31,145 nucleotides of DNA from Spirogloea muscicola (taxonomy: Eukaryota; Streptophyta; Zygnematophyceae; Spirogloeales; Spirogloeaceae). The DNA is taken from positions 899,099 through 930,243 of the forward strand of contig WELB01000007.1 in the NCBI GenBank assembly GCA_009602725.1, read 5' to 3'. This document shows, in pieces, positions 20,720-29,069 of the stretch; position 1 is the stretch's first letter, and each line of letters begins with the position of its first letter. The notes under the pieces are model-generated. The model made no database searches. It was not told where the DNA came from and was given only the letters and a program-made list of their open reading frames with translations. The translations under genes and the position numbers were made by a program.

Positions 20720-20874
20720 CTGCATCTGAGCCGCTGCGATGAGGTCGATCTGCTGGGCCGCCGCCTCAACGAGGGCGATCTGCTGGATCTGTGGACAAGG
20801 GCAAACGTCCATTGGAGGAGCTCAACTGGAGGATTGCAGACATTGAGAACGCTGTGTACAACACACAGGGACAG
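20720..20874 (+). other. Candidate coding exon, coiled-coil
   Basis: A + frame reads GRSAG twice around PPPQR, then DKGKRPLEELNWRIADIENA and VYNTQGQ, ending at a possible donor (CAG before gtacag). The helical part is faintly like the coiled coil of EAF6/MEAF6 chromatin subunits, but the match is too short to name it. The opposite strand also gives an open frame (IQQIALVEAAAQQIDLI), so the coding strand is not certain. Confidence 0.2.
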
Positions 20875-21184
20875 GTACAGGAGCAGATACAAGAGCGCAC
20901 AGCCCAGGAAAACTTTCATTCCCCAGCCTCCTTGGCCACCTTGGCCTACTGGCGGAGGGATACTCCACCTTCGCTTATCAGCGTGCTTGCATTCCCGAAG
21001 TCAGGCTACCCGCTTACATGGCCGTGCTCCAGCTACCCAAATGAGTCTGTCCAACTCGTGTATGCTCATTGGTGTGTACTGAATCTCCCCTCCAGCCTTG
21101 CTTTTGGCCTACATCCTTTGATCTTTTCTCTGAAAGGTTTTGGTGTAGCCTCATCACCTGCAATCCTCTGCGTTTCGTTTGCAG

Positions 21185-21285
21185 GACAGAGTGTTAGCTT
21201 GGCTTGGCCCCCCGTTCAATACATGCATATTGGCATAGACAGAGTGTTAGCTCGGCTTGGCCCCCCTTTCAATACATGCGCATTG
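21185..21285 (+). repeat. Tandem duplication, period 53 bp
   Basis: gacagagtgttagcttggct at 21185 recurs at 21238 with tt changed to tc; both copies continue through tggccccccnttcaatacat. Confidence 0.8.
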
Positions 21286-22123
21286 CGCATCTTTGCTTTC
21301 CAAAATCCCGCGCCACCTCCACCACACGCCCGCCACTCTGTCCTGGCATCTTATTCAGTCCTTTTATTCTGAATTCTCCGACTGCCGCCGTCACAGCAGC
21401 AGGGGCCTCAAAGCTGCTGAAGACCTCCAAGGGGGGCTGTCCACTAGCCCTCACGCCCAGGGCTGGCGCTCTCCCAATGCGCAGCTCTCTTAGTCCCATG
21501 AACATAATAATTGATACGATGTCGATTGGACACTATGCACCTTCATATCAAATGCCAGCTGCAGCTGAAACGAAGAAGACCATTGCACCCCTTGGTTCAC
21601 ACCAACTATTGGCAAAAGCAAGTTGCTTGTACCAGCATAAGATGAGGCAATTCTCCGGGCATAACATGCATACATGCAGTCTTACTGAGGACAAGCAGTC
21701 ACGATGACAACAAGCTCACTACTTCTCCCAAGTAACACCTCCAGATTTGGAAAGGCGAAGGCATAAAGCACACCCCATGGGGCCAAGAATTGTGTCGGTA
21801 TGCACACTCTTGGCTGTTGCAGCAACATCTATCTAATGCCGCATCCCAAGACTGAAGGCGACGATCAAGTCCGCAAACACCGAAAGTTCGAGCGAGATGC
21901 AAGAGTTAGAAAGCTGCACAGAAGGAAACCAAGCTACAAAGCAGAAAGAGTGCGACCAGTCCAGTCTAGATCTAGTCAGTGTTATATGCATGGAATGGCC
22001 ACCATTGGCGGGTTGGGGCGCAAGCTTATAAGAATGCCTGCTCTGCACACTCATAGATGCGGAACCTGAATGGTCATGCCTTTGAGAGCAGATCGACCTT
22101 GCGCAGGCTGTCTAGCGCAGATT

Positions 22124-22395
22124 GTTAGACACCTCAATGTCTAACACTCTGTGCTAAACACCACAGTGTCAAGCAAAAGTAGTTTCCCTTCAACCTCCTT
22201 GGTCTTCCTCAGAGGGTCTCATTCTGAAGCAGCTAAAGGTCTAAGTTGTGTATGGCAATGCACCACAGTGTCAAACAATCTGTGCTAGACACCACAGTGT
22301 CAAGCATAAATAGTCTCCCTTCGGCCTCCTTGGTCCTCCTCAGAAGGGCTCATTTTGATGTAGCTACACCTCTAGATTGCGTGTGGGTATGCCAC
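22124..22395 (+). repeat. Tandem duplication, period about 131 bp
   Basis: gtgctaaacaccacagtgtc at 22151 recurs as gtgctagacaccacagtgtc at 22282; the following agtttcccttc...cctccttggtc and cagaagg/agaggg blocks also repeat. The left copy begins with a small hairpin, ttagaca and tgtctaa around six bases. Confidence 0.75.
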
Positions 22396-22609
22396 ACGCC
22401 CTTGAACAAGTATCTCTTGCCCTCCTTGATAATGGATCCTGTCCACGTCATCACCTCCCAAGAAGGAGCCCAAGTTGGAGGTCTCATGAATCAAAACAAC
22501 CTCATGGCTTTTACCACGCTAGCCACACAAGAGCACGCAAATCTCTGTGTAGAGTAGTCTGTTCAATCGGTAGAAATGACAAGCTACATCTTCATTCCCT
22601 TTCCTTGCT

Positions 22610-24032
22610 TCATATGCATCCAACAAGATGCCGCCTCAAACTCGGAACCACGACTTCAGGCGAGCTTAGCTGTGGAAGGTGGCCCTGGGTCTGGAGTATC
22701 TCCACCACGCTTCTTCCCCCAAGTGTCATGTGCAAGTACTCGGCGACAACAACCGGCACAGCCATGTCATTGTTGCTCTGCAATATGTGGCAGGGCACCG
22801 TGACCAGAGGTAGTAATCTCCTCAAATCGCTCTGTCGCAGAGGAAAGTCACTACTGCGCAACATTAGACAAGTACGCAAACATGCAGCACTCTGCATCAC
22901 GAATGTCCCCAACCGGACTCCAGTTTTGAACGTTGATAAGTCCAGAATGACAACGTCCAGTGGTAGATATAGACAACTCTGATCAGAATGCTGCAGTGCT
23001 TTTGCTCTTGCCAAAGGAATATGTGGTGGGGTGATCAGAAAGCCAAAAGTCATGATGGGTGACAAGCGAATCAACTTAATAGGCTGTCCATGATGCCTGC
23101 TGATGACAGCAGGCCGCGTCATGTTCACCTGGAAGATGGTCTTAGCCACACTTAAGGCAATGTCAGGTCTGATGCTGAAGACAGTGCGACTGAATTCTTG
23201 CACGGCATCGGACTCAATATCGGCTCCAACTGCCAGCGGTGCAAACCCTGATACCCAAGCCTTGAAATTCTGCTGCATGGCCTCGAAGAGCCCATTTAAG
23301 TCCTCCTGCTCAAAGCCCCCAAAGTAGTCCTTGTCATTCAGGTATCTGTTGCACAGGCGAATGCAGCACATCAGCGCAGGCAGATCACATAAGAACGCTA
23401 TTGACACGTTCACGCCTTTAGTGAGGGGTCAAGCGACAACATTAAAGAGATTCTTGCGCCTATGAAGTTGCTGCTTTAAATTTTGGTAGAAGGAAAAGTA
23501 TTAGAGAAGCACAGCGGGCGCTCAAAGATCCTTCATTACTGTGACCACGGCTTTGTCAGCACATTACCTTTGTATTAGGTGGAATCATATGAAGAATTGC
23601 AAACTAATACATGTCAGACCTCTCTGAGCAACTTTACTTCTGCATAATATTGGTACAAAGAGTCCACCTTGGGGATGCAGAAATCATTATGATCTTCTCG
23701 AAGACCTCGGGACGCTCAATAGAGGCCAGACAGCCGATCATGCCGGACACAGAGTGACCAACATAGATGCAGCTCTCCACGTCGAGCTCGTCGAGGATGG
23801 CGAGGAGGTCGTCGGCATAGGCATGCAGCGTGGCGTAGCGCCTGAACGAGAAATTCTCGGGATTTGTGGAGCCAGCCCCCATGAGGTCGAAGAGGATGAG
23901 GCGGTAGTCATCGACGAGGTGCGGGACAATGTGCTGCCAGGAGGAGGAGTCGCTGCCGAAGCCGTGTGAGAGCACGACGAGCTTCTCCCCGGAGCCGATC
24001 ACCCGCAGGTTGTGCTGGTCCAGGACGGACAT
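22610..24032 (-). CDS. KAI2: KAI2-type alpha/beta hydrolase, 3 exons, 267 aa
   Basis: Exons 24032-23668, 23345-23129 and 22831-22610; 804 nt with TGA stop, phases agree, introns GT-AG. In land plants KAI2 and its paralogue D14 are receptor hydrolases for karrikin/KL signal and strigolactone. The sequence shows LSHGFGSD (oxyanion region), [20 protein letters not shown], the nucleophile elbow GHSVSGM (Ser94), [40 protein letters not shown], the acid in NNDMAVPV (Asp216) and GHLPQLS (His245). The triad sits one residue before that of Arabidopsis KAI2 (95, 217, 246), and the length is normal. The start was chosen at MSVLDQHNL, as in the family; one ambiguous base lies three bases upstream. No signal or membrane segment, so probably cytosol or nucleus. 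In an alga without strigolactone receptors its ligand is unknown. Confidence 0.93.
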
Positions 24033-24369
24033 GGNCACCGCCGCGCCGCCTCCCACCGCCGCAACTCGGCCGCGGTCGCCGCCGCGGTCGCAGCCGCGGC
24101 AGAGGCTGACAACGACGGAGGCGGTGGCGGCGGCAACGGCGGCGGCGGCGGCGGCGGCGCAGAGGATCGAAGGCCTGCGGGCGTGCCGGGAAGGGCGTCA
24201 AAATGTCGGTCGGCCCGTCAGACGGGCGCCAGGGCGAAAGGGGGCCAGGGCTGCCAAGCCTGGGCGCAGCTGGCCCCCTCGCCTGGCCTTGGCGCGGAGC
24301 CACACGCGGTGGAAATCTGTAGTCGGGCGGCGCAGGCCCACACGGAGAGAAGGCGCGAGGAGCGCATGA

Positions 24370-24555
24370 AATGGAAGGGAAGAAGTGGCTCTCCCAATGG
24401 GGGCAAGGGCTGTGAGAAGCCAGCCCGAAAAGAATTGACAAGGTTCGAAGGGGCCAAACTACGAGCTAAGCAGCGACTGCGGGGCCTGAAGAGGCTATGG
24501 CAGAACGGGGGAGGATGGACCACTTAGTAGTTACGAGTGAGGAGCCTCACATGAA
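24370..24555 (+). repeat. Dispersed repeat, long copy
   Basis: Nearly identical over about 170 bases to the copy at 18545-18715 (agtacg against actacg, ccgctt against ccactt), which indicates a recent duplication or homogenisation. Confidence 0.85.
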
Positions 24556-24649
24556 GGGAGGCAAATTCAGGCCAATACATTGTCCAGGCAGAGTCTAGTG
24601 CAAATTAAACAAGGCTACATAATACGGAGACCTGAACTAAGGTGCCTAA

Positions 24650-24800
24650 AAAGCAAGCGCGTCCAGATTAACGGGTGGCTGGGAGAGGCCAGCCCAAAAG
24701 AATGGACAAGGTCTGAAAGAAGGGGGGCAAGCGCGGCCAGATTAACTGGTGGCTGGGAGAGGCCAGCCCAAAAGAATGGACAAGGTCTGAAGGAGTCGGA
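24650..24800 (+). repeat. Dispersed repeat core, tandem pair with 74-bp period
   Basis: ccagattaacgggtggctgg (24663) and ccagattaactggtggctgg (24737) are each followed by gagaggccagcccaaaagaa and tggacaaggtctgaa. Confidence 0.8.
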
Positions 24801-24922
24801 GTGCGAAGGACTCAGGCCTAAGGTAACAGGGTCACATCACAGTACACACGGGCAAGGGAGGCGCCCCCTCGCAGTGGCGGCCCAACGACCGAGAAGCCCA
24901 TTCCTGGACTTCCGCTCGGTGG

Positions 24923-25360
24923 CGGCCCATTGACACGATGTAGTCAAGAAGCTATTCCAAAGAAGTGGCACTCCCAATGGGGGCAAGGGCTGTGAAAAGA
25001 AGAAGTGGCTCTCCCAGTGGGGGCAAGGGCTGTGAGAAGCCAGCCCGAAAAGAATTGACAAGGTTCGAAGGGGCCAAACGACGAGCTAAGCAGCGACTGC
25101 GGGGCCTGAAGAGGCTATGACAGAACGGGGGAGGATGGACCACTCAGTCGATACGAGTGGCGGCCCATTGACACGATGTAGTCAAGAAGCTATTCCAAAG
25201 AAGTGGCACTCCCAATGCGGGCAAGGGCTGTGAAAATAAGAAGTGGCTCTCCCAATGGGGGCAAGGGCTGTGAGAAGCCAGCCCGAAAAGAATTGACAAA
25301 GGTTCGGAGGGGCCTGAAGATGCTATGTCAGAACGGGGGAGGATGGACATTCCAAAAATC
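24923..25360 (+). repeat. Tandem duplication of repeat-bearing unit, period 238 bp
   Basis: The unit begins cggcccattgacacgatgta at 24923 and again at 25161. Each unit holds two copies of the tggc(a/t)ctcccaatgggggca motif and then the core gagaagccagcccgaaaaga. The second unit lacks part of the gacgagctaagcagcgactg section. Confidence 0.85.
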
Positions 25361-25636
25361 CGTAGCCGCCGTATATGTCCATGGCGCATAGGAAGAAGTG
25401 GTCGTTAGAACTTCCGTCGTGGGGCAGAGCGTTCGCTTGCAAGACGAGACAAGCCACCCAGGGTCGTGCGCCCGCGGCTGCCTGTCGCCGCCGCCGGCGC
25501 CACTGCCGCCGCCAAGAGCGAATTGCCGGTGAAGAGGCTGGGCCCAGTACCTACGGTGCTATGCCGTTAAATCAGGCCCCCTGGCATCGCCTTCCCCTGC
25601 GTTCGAGCGCGGCGACTGGCAACCCCGCAAGCAAGC

Positions 25637-28431
25637 ATGGCTGCCGAGCTGCTCGCCGAGGTGGCCTTCTCACAGCCCAAGGAGGAGGAGGCGGTGGCGG
25701 CGCCGCCGTCGACGCCGCCGTCGTCGCTGCATCGCTCAGAGGATCGCATAGCCTCGTTCGAAGCCGAGGTAAGGGCTCCTAGAATCTCTGCCAAGATGTA
25801 TCCCACATGATAGCTTCACTGCTAGCTGAATGAGGCGGTCATGTGGAGTATCGAGCACGAAGACCTCCTTCACGTATGCTGTACATCATATCCACTTCCT
25901 ATCAATCACGTTGCAACATGTCTTACAGGCAGGCACGAGTTGGGACGGGGCAGCTGATAAATGAGGGTCTATCTTGGAACTACGTCCATTGCTGCCTGCT
26001 CATATGAGGATTTCCTACCTGTGCAGCTGACGCATGCACGCCTGCAATGCAGCTGTCTAGGGACACAATCCAGCTTGCTGCGCTGCAGGCCCTTGCATGG
26101 GATGGCATCCCGGAGGATGGCAGCCTCCGATCCACTGTATGGAAGGCAAGCATCGAACAACCTCACTCTACAGCTATCTGTCTTAGCTTTGCAAGTACAC
26201 AAGTTCCGATTCGGGAGCTTGACAATGTCTCCTGTATGTGGCAACAACTCTCTAAATTGGCAGTATTGACTGGGATTGCTCGTCTTGTACTGAAGTCAAG
26301 CAATGGCTTAAGCGATAGCATGAGTAGTCGCACTTCTGCAGGCTCGGCCAAGACGGGCCGGCCAGCTTCTCTTGCACTGCTTGCTTCTGACGTGGCAGCT
26401 TCTGCGGCAGTAGTTGCTGCTGCGCTACCTGCCTGTGCAAAGGGAGACCTGGGCTGCCGAGCTGAGGAAGAAGCGGGCCGAGTATGCCCAGTTTCAAGCA
26501 GAGCTGATGGTCAACCCTGTGAGAAGCCGCACTCGCCCTTCTAAGCTGCAGCAAAGCCCTTCTTTGTAGCAGAGGAGGAGGTCAGCTATTGCATATAGTG
26601 GTGGCAGTAGGTGGTGACAGTAGCTGATAGCAGCCCTCACATTGTTACATGTGCAAGTTGTTGAGGTATTGTTGCTGTGCTTGGTGGTCCTGTCAGTCTC
26701 AGTTTTGGGAGGCAGTGATTTTCCTAAGACCGACATATGTTAGCTGCTCACAGTCAGAAATTTCTCGGAGGAGAGCTGAGGAAGGTGGAGCAGAGAGGGA
26801 CACTGGAATGGAGGAGGTGGAAGGAGCGCTCCGGAGACTAGATGTTTCCAATGATGATCACCCGCTCAGCACAGGGACAACATCCGTCTGGCACAAGTTC
26901 TTTCAGGCATGGCCTGGAAGCCAAGTTCTCAATACAGCGGCCTGATTGGGTAGTTGAATGCTTTGCTGGCAACCTGAACAAGCTGATTGTACGCATGCTT
27001 ATGCAAGTGTCATATCTAGCCAGCAAGATGTGCCTTCCTTTGTAAGTCACTGAAGCAGCACTTGAGACTAGTGATTTCAATAGTGTAGGGTTTTGCAGGG
27101 CTGGTAAAAGATGTAGCCAAGGTGTGCCAAGCCTGATACTAGCCGAGTTGTGCCTGCTTGCAGGACAATGAGCTTGTAGAGCAAATTGAGAGGGATGTAC
27201 TGCGGACACATCCTGATATGCCCTTCTTCAACAGCGGCGACAGCAATGCTGAGGCCAACAAGGCATCACTGCGGCGGTCGCTCTTCATCTATGCAAAGCT
27301 CAACCCTGGCATTCAGTATGTACAAGGCATGAATGAGGTGCTTGCACCACTGCTATATGTCTTCAGGACCGATCCAGACCCCTCCGTCTCTGTGAGTACT
27401 GGCCCGAAAGCCACTTGATTGACAACATCTATCCTCACCTCTTTTAACAGCTACATGTGTAGACATGTCCTATGAACACCATTTCTAAAACTACGTTACA
27501 TGTGTTTCCCGGCCCCACATTCCCATTTTCTTTACCTACAGCTAGCTCTTGCACAGGGCAGGTGCTAGGTCCTGTACTGTGATGACTTGTAGTGAAGGTT
27601 CATCTATAGCGAGGTCAAAGGGGTGCTTGTCTTACTTCTGCAGCATTTCCTCGGGTGGTGATGGCGTTGGTCTTCAGGAACATGCAGAAGCAGATTCTTT
27701 CTTCTGCTTTGTAGCTTTGTTGGCGGAATTTCGGGACCACTTTGTCCAAAAGTTGGACAACAGTGTTGTTGGTATCAAAGCCACGCTCTCACGTCTGTCC
27801 TTACTCCTGAAAAGTAATGATGAGGAGCTCTGGCAACACCTTGAAGAACACAAGGTACAGCTCACTGCAACAAAATCTGGGGACGTTTCAGGCACCATCG
27901 TCACATAGTCAGAAATGGCTTTTACAGGCACGAATTGAGAGATGTTTGTGCTGAGCACGTTCTCGCATAGTTGGCCCAAAGCTTATTGTATTCCAGTAGT
28001 AAGAATCTATTACTCAACGTACTACTTAGTCTCCAGGTCGACCCGCATTTCTATGCATTTCGGTGGATCACCCTGCTCCTCACTCAGGAGTTCAGCTTTG
28101 AAGACAGCCTTCGCTTGTGGGACTCGCTTTTGAGCAGCGAGCGTGGGCCTATGGTGAGTAGCACACGAGCAACACAAACTATTCGTAACTGAAATGAGTT
28201 GTCGAAGCTGCCTGGAAGTACTCTTGCGGGCATGCAGTGAGTCTTGCCGTGCTCAAAGTCACCTTGTATGCTGGACAGGACACGCTTCTGCACGTTTGCT
28301 GCGCGATGTTGCTGTGCATACGTTCAAGGCTGCTGGCAGGAGACTTCACCACCAACCTCAAGCTCCTACAACACTACCCTCGGATCAGCATTGAGACTAT
28401 CATCGAAGCAGCACGACACATCAGAACGTGA
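25637..28431 (+). CDS. TBC-domain Rab GTPase-activating protein (TBC1D13-like), 8 exons, 385 aa
   Basis: Exons 25637-25768, 26053-26145, 26414-26518, 26754-26906, 27164-27391, 27678-27854, 28037-28153, 28279-28431; all phase 0, TGA stop, total 1158 nt. The N-terminus is Glu/Ala/Pro rich. The TBC domain begins near residue 50 (LAWDGIPEDGSLRSTVWK, LLLRYLP). It carries both catalytic fingers: arginine finger I169-x-x-D172-x-x-R175 (IERDVLRTHPDMPFF) and glutamine finger YVQG with Gln215. Later blocks are EADSFFCFVALLAEFRDHF, LDNSVVGI, FYAFRWITLLLTQEF and the TNLKLLQHYP helix. Family role: it speeds GTP hydrolysis by Rab GTPases in membrane traffic; the block HPLSTGTTSVWHKFF before the finger is typical of the TBC1D13 group and its plant relatives. 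Introns 2 and 4 have GC donors (AAG before gcaagc, CAG before gcatgg). Neighbour on the right is convergent. Confidence 0.93.
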
Positions 28432-29069
28432 CGCAAGGCTCCTCAACGCAGCCCCCAACCACATAAGGCTCCTCAACGCAGCCCCCAACCACATACAAGA
28501 ACGGCAGTACTGTGCTTAGCTGCAAACGTCCAGCCTTTAGTTCAAGGATACTTCCTCATGCTTTGCAGGCAACCCAGTGGTCACATTGTTTGCCCACTCT
28601 TTGCTCAGATTCACCTAATTTTGGTGGCGAAGGCAAGCGTCACGCCTACACATCTGCAGGGACTGAATTATGAGGAATGAGGCGTGCTGGGGGATTGTCA
28701 CAGTCCAGCTAATAATATAGCAGAGGGAAGAATTGTTGGCATTGCCGCAAAAGAAGCTGCACATACAGGGGCTTGCTGTGATGACCCCGAGGGTCACCGA
28801 GCTACACAAGCCTTCACTACCCCATTAGCGGGAGGGGACAATGGCAGCGTGCATAGCAGGAGCACATTATACATGCCTCAGGGCTATCTAAGGACCTCTA
28901 CTGCCGCTCCACTGTGCATGCATCATAACTGGTACAGTAGGCAGCCGCTCCTCCGGAGGGGCATAAAGCAGTCAAATCTGCTGCTGGCAACTAGGAAAGT
29001 CACAGAAAGTGACCCTCGTCCCGCCACTGGGACTGCTTCAATTCAGGAAGGAGTCTCGACTTGAGCGGC
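28432..29069. other. Convergent intergenic region; no gene seen
   Basis: It lies between the TBC stop codon on + and the TPR stop codon on -, so it holds both 3' UTRs. A 126-codon open frame on + (28684-29064) has no recognisable content and no splice support. Confidence 0.5.
28435..28494 (+). repeat. 30-bp perfect tandem duplication after the TBC stop codon
   Basis: The unit aggctcctcaacgcagcccc plus ccaaccacat is present twice in a row with no change, directly after the TBC stop codon and probably in its 3' UTR. Confidence 0.85.

Larger units (their letters stand above)
20875..22609. other. Intergenic stretch with two tandem duplications; no gene supported
   Basis: Only short frames without recognisable content. 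It contains a 53-bp-period duplication at 21185-21285 and a 131-bp-period duplication at about 22124-22395. Its right end probably includes the 3' UTR of the KAI2-like gene. Confidence 0.4.
24033..25636. other. Divergent intergenic region between KAI2-like and TBC genes
   Basis: The two genes are transcribed away from each other, so both promoters should lie here. The left 300 bases are GC and GGC-repeat rich; the middle and right are filled by dispersed repeats. No TATA-like or other control element stands out. Confidence 0.5.

Noticed and set aside
21800-22069. 89-codon basic + frame (DDQVRKHRKFERDARVRKLH)
   Set aside because: Resembles a basic helix by composition only, with no splice sites in phase, no neighbours and no recognised domain.
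23103-23327. + frame of 74 codons over the KAI2-like gene
   Set aside because: Shadow of KAI2 exon 2 on the other strand.
24450-24475. tRNA gene suggested by ggttcgaa in the repeat
   Set aside because: No cloverleaf can be drawn around it; no acceptor or anticodon stem is found. At most it is a relic B box.
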